From contig NZ_VRLV01000015.1 of NCBI RefSeq assembly GCF_009760925.1, forward strand, positions 186,001 to 250,000: a stretch of DNA of 64,000 nucleotides, read 5' to 3'. The first letter of the stretch is position 1. Every line of letters starts with the position of its first letter. Below are positions 49,294 through 57,995 of the stretch, piece by piece. The translations under genes and the position numbers were made by a program. The notes under the pieces are model-generated. The model made no database searches and was not told where the DNA came from. It saw only the letters and a program-made list of their open reading frames with translations. The DNA is from Nonomuraea typhae. GTDB taxonomy: Bacteria; Actinomycetota; Actinomycetes; Streptosporangiales; Streptosporangiaceae.

Positions 49294-50178
49294 ATGAAGT
49301 ACGTCCTCGCCGGCGGCACCGGCGCCCTGGGCCGCAGCCTGTCGGCCGACCTGGCGGCTCGGGGCCACGACGTGGTCATCCTGACCAGGAGGCCGGACGG
49401 CGGCGGGCCGTACCGGCGGATCGGCTGGGACGGCGACCTGACCGCGGAGCTGGCCGGGTCGGTGCTGATCAACCTGGCCGGCGAGCTGGTCGACCGCCCG
49501 CCCACCCCGGCCAACGTCGGCCTGCTGACCCGCTCGCGCGTCGAGCCGACCCGCGCGCTGGCCAAGGCCGCGGCGGCCGGGCCGCCCGCGGTCTGGCTGC
49601 AGCTCAGCACCCTCGCCATCTACGGCGAAGGCGGCGAGCGCGTCCTGGACGAGGACTCCCCACCGGCCGACGGGCCCCCGCAGATGGCCGGCGTGGCCAG
49701 GGCCTGGGAGGCCGCCGCCGAGGACGCGCCCTGCGGCCGGCAGGTCGTCCTGCGCACCGCCGTCGTCTTCGACCGCGCCACCCCGGCGCTCGGCCGCCTC
49801 ACCGGGCTGGTCCGCTCGGGCCTCGGCGGGCGCGTCGGCAGCGGGCGGCAGTGGGTGAGCTGGCTGCACGTGGCCGACTTCCTGGCCGTGGTACGGCGGG
49901 CCGCCGAGGACCGGGAGCTGTCCGGAGTGCTCCACGTGACCAGCCCCGAACCGGTGCGCAACGCCGAGATGATGGCCGCCTTCCGCCGCGTGCTCCGGCG
50001 TCCTGCGGCGCCGCCGACCCCCGAGTTCCTGGTCCGCCTGGGATCACGCGTGCTGCGGACCGACCCGGCGCTGGCCCTGACCGGGCGGCGCTGCGTGCCC
50101 GGGCGGCTGCTCGGCATGGGCTTCGCGTTCCGGCACCCGCGGCTGGAGGACGCGCTGCGCGACCTGCTCGCCTCCTGA
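49294..50178 (+). CDS. TIGR01777-type NAD-dependent epimerase family protein
   Basis: A 294-residue Rossmann protein of the SDR39U1/TIGR01777 group. The cofactor loop GGTGALGRSL is at residues 7-16. INLAGELVDRP, STLAIYGEGGE and the C-terminal DUF1731-like tail (GFAFRHPRLEDALRDLLA) fit the group. The function of the family is poorly known. It begins 24 nt after the lasso peptidase and might be co-transcribed, but this protein is widespread and probably is not part of lasso maturation. Confidence 0.88.
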   Translation: MKYVLAGGTGALGRSLSADLAARGHDVVILTRRPDGGGPYRRIGWDGDLTAELAGSVLINLAGELVDRPPTPANVGLLTRSRVEPTRALAKAAAAGPPAVWLQLSTLAIYGEGGERVLDEDSPPADGPPQMAGVARAWEAAAEDAPCGRQVVLRTAVVFDRATPALGRLTGLVRSGLGGRVGSGRQWVSWLHVADFLAVVRRAAEDRELSGVLHVTSPEPVRNAEMMAAFRRVLRRPAAPPTPEFLVRLGSRVLRTDPALALTGRRCVPGRLLGMGFAFRHPRLEDALRDLLAS

Positions 50179-50310
50179 CGGGCGCGGAGGAGGCCGGCCG
50201 TCGCGTGCGCGTCGGACGCGGGCCGGAAGGCGGTGGGCATCAGCCGCTTCCCATGCCGATGGAGGTCATGGCGTAACCCAGAGCGCGTTCCTCAGCGCCC
50301 CGCCGACTAT

Positions 50311-50331
50311 TCCTATAAAGTAAATAGGAAA
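50311..50331. promoter_or_regulatory. inverted repeat TTCCTAT-N7-ATAGGAA
   Basis: A perfect 7+7+7 inverted repeat stands about 33 bp before the beta-propeller protein gene in an otherwise AT-rich stretch. It is probably an operator or part of the promoter of that gene. Confidence 0.5.
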
Positions 50332-50363
50332 TACATGAATCTCCCAAGTGAAGGTGGAAGGCC

Positions 50364-51296
50364 ATGCGCAGCCAGGTGCCAGGTCCTACCGTCGGGACCA
50401 TGTCGTTCGATATCCAGGAGTTGCTGCCCGATCCCCGCCGGTCCGTGGTGGCGATCACCCCGCCGATCGCCGGGGACGGGCACTGGGCGGGCGCGCCCAG
50501 TGCGGTCGCCGGTGACGGGCTGATCTATCTCGCCTACCGGCTGCGGCGGCCCGTCGGCGAGGGACGCGGCTATGCGATCGTGGTCGCCCGATCCGCCGAC
50601 GGCGAGCGCTTCGAGCCGCTGGTGACGATCGCCCGCGAGCAGATGGCCGCCGAGTCGCTGGAGCGGCCGGCGCTGGTCCGCACGCCGGAGGGGCGGTGGC
50701 GGCTGTACCTGAGCTGCGCGACGCCCAACACCAAGCACTGGCGGGTGGACGTGCTGGAGGCGGACGGCCCGGCGGCCTTCGACCCGGCCGCACGCCGGAC
50801 GGTCCTGCCCGGCGACCCGAAGACCGGCGTGAAGGACCCGGTGATCGTCCGGCGGGGCGGGCAGTGGCACCTGTGGGCCTCCTGCCACCCGCTGGCCGAC
50901 CCCGACGAGGCCGACCAGATGGTCACCGACTACGCCACCAGCGACGACGGCCTCGACTGGACCTGGCACGGCACCGCGCTGAGCGGCCGCCCCGGCTGCT
51001 GGGACGCACGCGGCGTCCGCATCAGCGCCGTGCGCTTCGACGGGCGGCAGGTGTACGCCTTCTACGACGGCCGGGCCAGCGCGGCGGAGAACTACGAGGA
51101 GCGCACCGGGATCGCCCGGGGCGCCGACCCGGCAGCGCTGACCCCGCTGGGGAGCGAACCCGCGGCCGTCTCCGCGCACCGGGGCGGCGGCCTGCGGTAC
51201 ATGGAGATCCTGGACCTGCCGGGCGGCGGCACCCGGCTGTACTACGAGTACACCCGGCCCGACGGCGGCCACGAGCTCCGCACCGAGCTGCGCTGA
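50364..51296 (+). CDS. beta-propeller protein related to GH43-type glycosidases
   Basis: A 310-residue protein with repeated blade-like segments (HWAGAPSAVAGDGLIYLAYR; WRLYLSCATPNTKHWRVDV; VKDPVIVRRGGQWHLWASCH; AFYDGRASAAENYEERTGIA). Such segments are seen in five-bladed propellers of the GH43/GH32/GH68 clan and related DUF proteins. An Asp in each of the first, third and fourth segments could be catalytic, but the enzyme class is not certain. It has no signal peptide, so it acts in the cytoplasm. I took the ATG at 50364 (GAAGGTGGAAGG upstream); the ATG at 50400 (MSFDIQ) is an alternative. It ends directly against the stop of the convergent sulfotransferase gene. Confidence 0.7.
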   Translation: MRSQVPGPTVGTMSFDIQELLPDPRRSVVAITPPIAGDGHWAGAPSAVAGDGLIYLAYRLRRPVGEGRGYAIVVARSADGERFEPLVTIAREQMAAESLERPALVRTPEGRWRLYLSCATPNTKHWRVDVLEADGPAAFDPAARRTVLPGDPKTGVKDPVIVRRGGQWHLWASCHPLADPDEADQMVTDYATSDDGLDWTWHGTALSGRPGCWDARGVRISAVRFDGRQVYAFYDGRASAAENYEERTGIARGADPAALTPLGSEPAAVSAHRGGGLRYMEILDLPGGGTRLYYEYTRPDGGHELRTELR

Positions 51297-52247
51297 TCAG
51301 CCCGGCCGCCCGTTCCTGGCCTGCCGCTGGCCGGGCGGCCGGGGTCCCACCTGGCCGCCCGAGCGCAGCTTGGGTCCCAGCCAGTCGCTGAAGTCCTCGC
51401 CCGTGACCTCCTGAAGGAGCAGGATGTCGGCGGCGAAGTACTCGATCAGCTCGCGCCGCTGTTTCCAGGTGAGCGGGCGCCGCGCCAGGCCGTCGCGCTG
51501 GAGCAGGGTCTCGATGCGTTTCGCCAGCGCCGCGGGAAGGCGCCTGCGGAAGGCCGACAGCATGGAGTGACGCTGGCTCGCCTCCGGATGGGCGGTGACG
51601 TTCTCCCTGGGCACCTCGGCGATCAGGCCGCGCCTGACGCCGAGGAAGGCGCAGATCCGATCCAGCGTCTCGGCCGGATGGTCGACCAGGTCCCGGTAGC
51701 GGAAGGTCAGCACCTGCTCGCGCGGGAACAGCGTGAACAGGTGGGCCAGTTGCTCGCCGTAGCGGCCGAGCCGTACGTAGTGCCAGAAGTGCGCCCAGCC
51801 GGCCGCGATGCGGCGGTCCTCCTCGGCGCAGGCGCGCACCACGTCGTCGTGCGGCTCCAGCCCCGCCGACCACAGGTGGGCCCAGTTGGAGTGGGCGCGC
51901 TCGACCGGGTCGCGCAGGATGGCGATGAGCCGCGCGTGCGGGATGGCCGCGCGGATGCGCCGCTGCGCGTCCAGATCGTAGAGGTAGAAAGGTGTGGCCT
52001 CGCCGGACAAGGTGCCCGGCGGCGCCGCGGCGAAGAGCGCCTCGTAGTCCGGGCGCCGCCACACGTGCTCGCGGTAGGTCGCGGCGTCGCCGGGCCCGCC
52101 CAGTGTCGGGGGCGGCCCGTCGGTGAGGAAGTGCTTGGGCTCCTTGACCGGGGAAAGGTAGAGGTCCGGGTGGCGCCGGAGTGCGGCGTGCAGCGCGGTC
52201 GTCCCGGTCTTGGGGGCGCCGATCACGAGGAAGTCCGGCAGGGCCAT
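51297..52247 (-). CDS. sulfotransferase family protein
   Basis: A 316-residue PAPS-dependent sulfotransferase. The 5'-phosphosulfate loop is VIGAPKTGTTALHAAL near residue 10. The 3'-phosphate motif RLIAILRDPVERAHSNW is near residue 110. A further signature is FRYRDLVDHPAETLDRICAFLGV. The acceptor is unknown (carbohydrate, glycolipid or small molecule). The ATG at 52247 has AGAGGAG upstream. Confidence 0.92.
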   Translation of the reverse strand: MALPDFLVIGAPKTGTTALHAALRRHPDLYLSPVKEPKHFLTDGPPPTLGGPGDAATYREHVWRRPDYEALFAAAPPGTLSGEATPFYLYDLDAQRRIRAAIPHARLIAILRDPVERAHSNWAHLWSAGLEPHDDVVRACAEEDRRIAAGWAHFWHYVRLGRYGEQLAHLFTLFPREQVLTFRYRDLVDHPAETLDRICAFLGVRRGLIAEVPRENVTAHPEASQRHSMLSAFRRRLPAALAKRIETLLQRDGLARRPLTWKQRRELIEYFAADILLLQEVTGEDFSDWLGPKLRSGGQVGPRPPGQRQARNGRPG

Positions 52248-52313
52248 GGGTGCTCCTCTCAGTTCCCCCATTTTCCTACCAAATGTGTCCGATAATGCAA
52301 GAGTCGTCCCGCT

Positions 52314-52540
52314 CTACGGCATGAGCGGGTTCGGGGCGGCCAGAACCGGGATCTCGGGGTGGTCGCGCAGCGCCGCGACGACCGCGTGCTCCAACAGCTC
52401 CAGGTGCAGGCGCGGATGGGCGGCCGCCGGCACGGCCAGGGGTGTGGATCGCGCTCTGGAACACCCCGAGCCGGACGGCGCCGATCGGCTCGTCGTTCAG
52501 CGCGTGCGGTTCGGCCATCTGGCGGCGCAGCCGGACAGCC
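52314..52540 (-). pseudogene. gene remnant, possibly a LysR effector domain (dgdR-like)
   Basis: On the minus strand, a short coding-like stretch reads EPIGAVRLGVFQSAIHTP and then, after a one-base shift in a CCCC run near 52440, LAVPAAAHPRLHLELLEHAV to a TAG at 52314-52316. The first part resembles the start of a LysR effector domain. No helix-turn-helix part is present. It abuts the truncated decarboxylase gene on the other strand, the place where the LysR gene dgdR stands in known dgdA loci. The identification is tentative. Confidence 0.4.
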
Positions 52541-53689
52541 ACCGGGCACTCGCACCCGGCGATCGTCGCGACGGTGCGCGAGCAGATCGCCCTCCTCGAC
52601 CACCTCCACAGCGGCATGCTCAGCCGCCCGGTCGTCGAGCTCGCCCGCCGCCTCGCCGGCACCCTGCCCGCCCCGCTGGAGAAGGCGATGCTCCTGACGA
52701 CCGGGGCGGAGGCCAACGAGGCCGCGGTGCGGATGGCGAAGCTCGTCACCGGCCGCCATGAGATCGTGTCCTTCGCCCGCTCCTGGCATGGGATGACGCT
52801 GGCCGCCGCGAACGCCACCTACAGCGCCGGGCGCAAGGGCTACGGGCCCGCCGCGCCGGGCAACTTCGCGCTGCCGGTCCCGGACCGCTTCCACCCCGGC
52901 GTCCTCGGCGCCGACGGCTCACTCGACTGGCGCCGCCAGCTTGAGCTGGGCTTCGACCTGATCGACGCGCAATCGGTCGGCAGCCTCGCCGCCTGCCTGG
53001 TGGAACCCATCCTCAGCTCCGGCGGCGTCATCGAGCTCCCGCCCGGCTACCTCGCCGCCCTGGCGGCCAAGTGCCGGGAACGCGGCATGCTGCTCATCCT
53101 CGACGAGGCGCAGACGGGGCTGTGCCGTACCGGCGACTGGTACGCCTTCCAGCACGAAGGGGTCGTCCCCGACATTCTCACGCTGTCCAAGACGCTGGGC
53201 GCGGGGCTGCCGCTGGCCGCCGTGCTGACCGGCGCGGAGATCGAGCAGCGGGCGCACGAGCGCGGGTTCCTGTTCTTCACCACCCACGTCAACGATCCGC
53301 TGCCGGCCGCCGTCGGCAACACCGTCCTCGACGTCCTGGCCCGCGACCGCCTCGACGAGCGTGCGCGCGAGCTCGGCGGGCTCCTGCGCGGCCACCTCGA
53401 CGAGATCGCCGCCCGGCACGACCTCGTCGGCGACGTCCGCGGCCGCGGGCTGCTGCTGGGCGTGGAGCTCGCGGGTGACCGGGTTCTGGGCGCCGGCGGG
53501 GCGGACCGGCTCGGCGCCGCCGTCACCCGGCGCTGCTTCGAGCTCGGGCTGCACATGAACATCGTCCAGCTGCCCGGCATGGGAGGCGTCTTCAGGATCG
53601 CGCCGCCGCTCACCGCGAGCGACGACGAGATCGCCCGCGGCGCCGCCATCCTCGACGAGGCGCTCACCGGGGCGGCCCGGGAGCTCTGA
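52442..53689 (+). pseudogene. dgdA: 2,2-dialkylglycine decarboxylase-like PLP enzyme, 5'-truncated
   Basis: From about 52541 the frame encodes the body of a class III aminotransferase fold enzyme closely like dialkylglycine decarboxylase: HSGMLSRPVVELARRLAG, TTGAEANEAAVRMAKLVTG, SWHGMTLAAANATYSAGRKG, ILSSGGVIELPPGYLAAL, LSKTLGAGLPLAAV with the PLP Lys, and NIVQLPGMGGVFRIAPPLT. Family members have about 60 residues before the GHSHP point. Here those are missing and replaced by 33 unrelated residues starting at a GTG (52442). The gene has lost its 5' end and promoter, so it is probably a pseudogene even though the rest is open. Confidence 0.75.
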
Positions 53690-53747
53690 ATGATTCCGTT
53701 ATCACAGCGGCCATCCGGATAGGCGCGAAACTCCTACGATGTACGTC

Positions 53748-54545
53748 ATGAGCGAAACCGCGCCACGCGGTATCAACCCCGCGATCCCCCACTCGGCCCG
53801 GGTCTACGACTACTGGCTCGGCGGCAAGGACAACTTCGCCGCCGACCGCGACGTGGCCGAGCAGACGATGGCGGCCGTGCCCGGCATCCGGGAGAGCGCG
53901 CGGGACAACCGGGCCTTCCTCGGCCGGGCCGTACAGTTCTTGATCGACCAGGGTGTCCGGCAGTTCCTCGACCTGGGCACCGGCATTCCCACCCAGGGCA
54001 ACACCCACGAGGTCGCGCAGGCGGCGGCGCCCGAGGCGCGCGTGGTGTACGTGGACAACGACCCGATCGTGATGACGCATGCCAGGGCGCTGCTGACCAG
54101 CACGCCGGAGGGCCTCACGCGCTACATCGAGGCCGACATCCGCCGCCCCCGCGACATCCTCGACCATCCGGACACCCGAGCGACGCTGGACTTCAGCCGG
54201 CCGATCGGGCTGATGATGGTCGCGATCCTCATGCATGTCCCCGACGAGGACGACCCGGCCGCGCTCGTCCGGGCCTTCGCCGGCGCGCTGCCGCCCGGCA
54301 GCTTCCTGGTGCTGAGCCACCTGACGCTCGACTTCCTGCCCGAGGAGCACGCGCGCCGCTACCTGGCCGCCACCAAGGACCAGGCCATGCGGCGCACCCC
54401 GCGCGGCGGGAGGGAGGTCGCCGCCTACTTCGACGGGTTCGAGCTGGTCGAGCCGGGGCTGGTGGACGCGCCGCACTGGCGGGACGAGCCGCTGTTCGAC
54501 GACCCGCCGGCCTGGATGTACGCCGGCGTCGGCCGCAAGGCGTGA
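53748..54545 (+). CDS. SAM-dependent methyltransferase (DUF574 / Methyltransf_19 type)
   Basis: A 265-residue methyltransferase of the actinomycete DUF574 family. The N-terminal RVYDYWLGGKDNFAADRDVA, the SAM loop FLDLGTGIPTQGNTHEVAQ, the acidic VVYVDNDPIVMTHA and the HVPDEDDPAALV segment are characteristic. The biological substrate is unknown. A -10-like TACGAT at 53735-53740 lies 7 nt before the ATG at 53748 with no ribosome site, so the message may be leaderless; an ATG at 53739 is the alternative start. Confidence 0.9.
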   Translation: MSETAPRGINPAIPHSARVYDYWLGGKDNFAADRDVAEQTMAAVPGIRESARDNRAFLGRAVQFLIDQGVRQFLDLGTGIPTQGNTHEVAQAAAPEARVVYVDNDPIVMTHARALLTSTPEGLTRYIEADIRRPRDILDHPDTRATLDFSRPIGLMMVAILMHVPDEDDPAALVRAFAGALPPGSFLVLSHLTLDFLPEEHARRYLAATKDQAMRRTPRGGREVAAYFDGFELVEPGLVDAPHWRDEPLFDDPPAWMYAGVGRKA

Positions 54546-54572
54546 ACAGGCCATCCGATCGCGGTATAACTG

Positions 54573-54587
54573 TTAGGAAACTTTCCT
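54573..54587. promoter_or_regulatory. TTAGGAAA-N-TTTCCT palindrome upstream of the LPMO gene
   Basis: TTAGGAAACTTTCCT matches the perfect palindrome at 46412-46430 in its core. It lies about 60 nt before the LPMO start and is followed by an AT-rich TTTATATAAAATTT stretch, a good place for a repressor site over the promoter. Confidence 0.6.
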
Positions 54588-54646
54588 TTATATAAAATTT
54601 CGTATAGGAAGGAGTCAACCCACCGCTACCGCAAAGGACGCGTGAC

Positions 54647-55390
54647 ATGCGAAGGTTGATCACCTTCTTAGCCATGGCGATCGTTGCCGCGACCACCGTC
54701 GTGGTCAACGCCTCGCCCGCCTCCGCGCACGGTTTCATCACCAGCCCGCCGAGCCGTCAGGCCAACTGCTTCGAGGGCCGGGTCCCCAACTGCGGCCAGA
54801 TCGTCTGGGAGCCGCAGAGCGTCGAAGGGCCCAAGGGCCAGCGCAACTGCCACGCCGGCGACGCCCGCTGGGCCCCGCTCAGCGACGACTCCAAGCCGTG
54901 GCCGGCCGCCACCGTCGGCAGCACGGTGAGCTTCAAGTGGTACATCCCCGTCCCCCACTCGACCAGCACCTGGGAGTACTACGTCGGCAGCGAGCGCGTC
55001 GCGGTGTTCAACGACCGCGGCAGAGTGCCGCCGTCCTCGCTCACCCACTCCGTGAACCTCGGCAACCGGACCGGCCGCATCAAGCTGCTGGCCATCTGGA
55101 ACATCGCCGACACCGAGATGGCGTTCTACAACTGCGTCGACCTCCAGATCGGCTCCGGCCCGGGAGAACCCACCCCGACGCCGACCCCGACCCCCACCCC
55201 GACGCCCACACCGACCCCGACGCCCACACCCACGCCCACCGGCCCCGTCGCCACCTGGGCCGCGGGAACCGCCTACACGCCCGGCGTGAAGGCGATCTAC
55301 AACGGAGCCACCTACCAGTGCCTCCAGGCGCACACGGCGATCCCCGGCTGGGAACCGCCGAACGTCCCCGCCCTGTGGAAGCGGGCCTGA
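54647..55390 (+). CDS. secreted AA10 lytic polysaccharide monooxygenase with CBM5/12
   Basis: A 247-residue secreted copper enzyme. The signal peptide ends NASPASA, and the mature protein begins with His28 (HGFITSPPSRQANC), the first Cu-brace residue of AA10 LPMOs. The second His is in QRNCHAGDARWAPL. Cys residues for disulfides and the family aromatic residues (FYNCVDL near the end) are present. A Pro-Thr repeat of about 25 residues links it to a C-terminal chitin-type module (ATWAAGTAYTPGVKAIYNG, then CLQAHTA and WEPPNVPALWK). It should cleave chitin or cellulose oxidatively outside the cell. Confidence 0.95.
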   Translation: MRRLITFLAMAIVAATTVVVNASPASAHGFITSPPSRQANCFEGRVPNCGQIVWEPQSVEGPKGQRNCHAGDARWAPLSDDSKPWPAATVGSTVSFKWYIPVPHSTSTWEYYVGSERVAVFNDRGRVPPSSLTHSVNLGNRTGRIKLLAIWNIADTEMAFYNCVDLQIGSGPGEPTPTPTPTPTPTPTPTPTPTPTPTGPVATWAAGTAYTPGVKAIYNGATYQCLQAHTAIPGWEPPNVPALWKRA

Positions 55391-55399
55391 CCCGAGCTC

Positions 55400-55473
55400 G
55401 GTCCGGCGGGCCGGAACCCGCCGGACCGCACCGCGGTCCTGCCGGCCCGCTGCGGCGGAGAGGCGGGCCGGCA
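55400..55473. terminator. two hairpins between convergent LPMO and M4 protease genes
   Basis: Hairpin 1 pairs 55400-55410 with 55417-55427 (11 bp, 6-nt loop). Hairpin 2 pairs 55440-55450 with 55463-55473 (11 bp). Both are very GC-rich and would stop transcription from either side. Confidence 0.75.
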
Positions 55474-55486
55474 GGGGGTCACCGGG

Positions 55487-57907
55487 TCAGGATCGCGTGA
55501 TGCGCACGTCGTCCACCCCGGCCTCGATCAGGCTGGCCGTACTCGCGTCGGCCGTTTCGATCAGCAGCCGGACGGTCTGACCGCCGAAGGAGGTCAGGTT
55601 GATCGTGGCCGGCTGCCACGCACCGGCCCGGTTGGCTGCCGAGCCCAGCTGCTGCAGCACCACGGTGCTGGTCGTGCCGGACACGACGCGGACCCGGAAG
55701 AAGTCGGCGCTGGAGGCGTTGTTCAGGTGCGCCAGGTACCACGACAGGTTCAGGGTGAGCGTAGCCGTGGGCAGGGCGATCTCCGGGGAGCGGATGGTCG
55801 TGACGCCGCCGTCGACGTCATGCGTGCCCGCGCCGCCGGCGCCGGCCAGCCGCCCGGTCACCAGGTCGTTGGTGCCGCTGACGGTGGTGCCCAGTTGCAG
55901 CGTGACACCGGAAGTCGTCTGCTCGGGGTCGCCGCGTTCCCACGCGCCGGTCGTGGCGGTGTCGGTGCCCGAGGCGTTGGCCGTCCAGCCCTGGGCGGTC
56001 TCGAACGTGTCGTTGAAGACCACGTTGCTCACCGTGCCGACGTTGAGGGTGAAGGTGGCGGTACGGGTCACGGAGGTGCCCGTGCCAGTGACGATGATGG
56101 AGTACGTCCCGTTGGCGGTGGCGGCCCCGACCGAGATCGTCATCGTCGAGGAGGCGCCCGAGGGCACCGTGGCCGGGGAGAACGTCACCGAGACGCCGGC
56201 CGGCGCGCCGGCCGCGCTGAAGGTCACGTTCTGGCCGGGCGGCGTGATGGTCGTCGTGCTGACGGTGCTCGTCGTCTGCTGACCCGGCTCGACGTTGGCC
56301 GAGGTCGGGTTCAGCGCCATCGCCCAGTCCGGGCCGGCGGTGCACGAGGTGGGCTCGCCCGCCGCGGCCGGCACGCTGACGGCCAGCCAGGCGGCCTTGG
56401 TCGCGTTGAACTCGGCGCAGGAGCCCGGGAACATCTGGATGGCCGCTTCCAGCGACGCCTTGCGGGCCAGCGAGTGGGTCCACGTCGCGGTCTTGCGCAG
56501 CAGCGTGCCCATGAAGATCTGGCCGGCCTTGCGCGGGCCGATCCCGACCAGGGTGGTGCTGTTGCAGGTCGGGCTGACGGGCTGGCCGTTCGTCGGGTTG
56601 GTGCCCTCCGCCAGCAGGTAGAACCAGTGGTTCTGCACCCCGGCGGCCGCGTGGACCTCCATGTTCGGCACGGAGGCGGAGAAGCAGTTGGGGTTGCCGG
56701 AGATCAGCGACGGCTGGTGCATGTAGCGGATGGGACCGTTGCCGACCAGGTTGACCTCTTCGCCGACGCTGTAGTCGGGCGGGTCGAGGTTCGGCGGCTC
56801 GTTGGCGAACCACTCGGTGAGGGCGCCGAAGATGTCGCCGGTGGACTCGTTCAGCCCGCCCTTCTCGTTGCTGCCGGTCGAGCCGCCGGGCGTGGTCTGG
56901 AAGATGGCGTGGCCGTACTCGTGCGCCACGACGTCCATCGGCGTGGCCTGGCGCTGGTTGTCCTGCGAGTGGCCGAAGTTGGTGTAGCTGCCGTTCCAGA
57001 AGGCGTTGACCTGGTTCAGGCCGACGCGGGCGGGGAAGCCGCCGCCGCTGCCGTTGATGCCGTTGCGGCCCAGCCAGTCGCGGAGCATGTCCCATTCCTT
57101 GCCGGCGGCGAACAGCGCGTCGACGCAGGCGGTCTCCAGGTTGGTGCCCGAGCCGTTGCCCCAGGTGTCGTCGGTGCCGGTGAATGTCTGGCCGTCCTGG
57201 CCGCCGCACCTGATGCCGGTGCGGACCGGGTCGGCCATGGAGAAGCTGGAGCCCGAGCCGGAGGTGCCGATGGTGACCGGGTTGCCGTTGTAGAAGCTGT
57301 TGCCGGTGCCCTTCATGACCTCGTCGGACTTCTCGGCGACCGCGCCGGTGAGGGCGTCCACGAGAACGTGCAGCCGGGTCTCGAGGCCGTCCTTGTCCGT
57401 GCCCGTGACCAGCACCTTGTAGGCCAGCCGGCCGGTCCCTTCCGCGATCACGCTGAGCTGCGGCGCCGAGACGGAGGACACCTCGGGCACCAGGGCGCGG
57501 GCGGTCTGCGCGGCCTGGTCGGCGGTGACGGCGGGCTTGGTGGCGACGTTCAGCGTGGCGGTCTGGGCGATGGAGGTGCTTAGGACGCCGCCGGTGGCGT
57601 TGGTGACGACCACGAAGTCTCCGCCCACGACCGGGAGGCCGGCGTGGGTGCGGCTGTAGGAGACGTAGTTCAGGCCACCGAGGCCGCCGGTCACGCTCTG
57701 GCGGACGAAGGCGTCCTTGGGCGAGTTGTGCAGAGCTGCGGGGTCGGACTCCACGAGCCGGTCCGCCGATTGGGCGGCCGCGGTGGCGGGGTCCGGGGGC
57801 GCGGCGGCGGACCGGACGGTCTGCCCGGCGGCGGCTGTCGCGCCGGTCATCGCGACGAGGATGCTGGTAGCGCCCGCGACGAGCGTTAACGCGGCTTTGC
57901 GTTTCAC
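55487..57907 (-). CDS. secreted thermolysin-type (M4) metalloprotease
   Basis: An 806-residue secreted protease. Signal peptide (KRKAALTLVAGATSILVAM), then an FTP/PepSY-type propeptide (about residues 40-195), then the M4 catalytic domain with zinc motif HEYGH (His329, Glu330, His333) and GLNESTGDIF (Glu354 as third ligand). Late His in EVHAAAGVQNHWFYLL matches the active-site His region. After about residue 520 come an Ig-like domain (VEPGQQTTSTVSTTTITPPG) and a terminal jelly-roll/MAM-like domain (from VVFNDTFETAQGW) that may bind substrate. Its upstream region shares an inverted repeat and a GACATGT-containing stretch with that of the subtilase gene. Confidence 0.93.
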   Translation of the reverse strand: MKRKAALTLVAGATSILVAMTGATAAAGQTVRSAAAPPDPATAAAQSADRLVESDPAALHNSPKDAFVRQSVTGGLGGLNYVSYSRTHAGLPVVGGDFVVVTNATGGVLSTSIAQTATLNVATKPAVTADQAAQTARALVPEVSSVSAPQLSVIAEGTGRLAYKVLVTGTDKDGLETRLHVLVDALTGAVAEKSDEVMKGTGNSFYNGNPVTIGTSGSGSSFSMADPVRTGIRCGGQDGQTFTGTDDTWGNGSGTNLETACVDALFAAGKEWDMLRDWLGRNGINGSGGGFPARVGLNQVNAFWNGSYTNFGHSQDNQRQATPMDVVAHEYGHAIFQTTPGGSTGSNEKGGLNESTGDIFGALTEWFANEPPNLDPPDYSVGEEVNLVGNGPIRYMHQPSLISGNPNCFSASVPNMEVHAAAGVQNHWFYLLAEGTNPTNGQPVSPTCNSTTLVGIGPRKAGQIFMGTLLRKTATWTHSLARKASLEAAIQMFPGSCAEFNATKAAWLAVSVPAAAGEPTSCTAGPDWAMALNPTSANVEPGQQTTSTVSTTTITPPGQNVTFSAAGAPAGVSVTFSPATVPSGASSTMTISVGAATANGTYSIIVTGTGTSVTRTATFTLNVGTVSNVVFNDTFETAQGWTANASGTDTATTGAWERGDPEQTTSGVTLQLGTTVSGTNDLVTGRLAGAGGAGTHDVDGGVTTIRSPEIALPTATLTLNLSWYLAHLNNASSADFFRVRVVSGTTSTVVLQQLGSAANRAGAWQPATINLTSFGGQTVRLLIETADASTASLIEAGVDDVRITRS

Positions 57908-57973
57908 GCGGTGCTCCTTCTGGGGGGCGGGCGGCCGCGCTGGGGGTCACGACCGCCAGGGAGATAGGGGGTG

Positions 57974-57995
57974 CGAGATCTCCCCAGGGATCTCG
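57974..57995. promoter_or_regulatory. inverted repeat CGAGATC-N8-GATCTCG upstream of the M4 protease
   Basis: A perfect 7-bp inverted repeat lies 67-88 bp before the protease start. The same arms, with an N10 spacer, lie before the subtilase gene at 62223-62248. Confidence 0.6.

Noticed and set aside
55170..55240. Repeat in the LPMO gene as a CRISPR-like or mobile repeat
   Set aside because: It is the ordinary Pro-Thr linker coded by short C/A-rich repeats.
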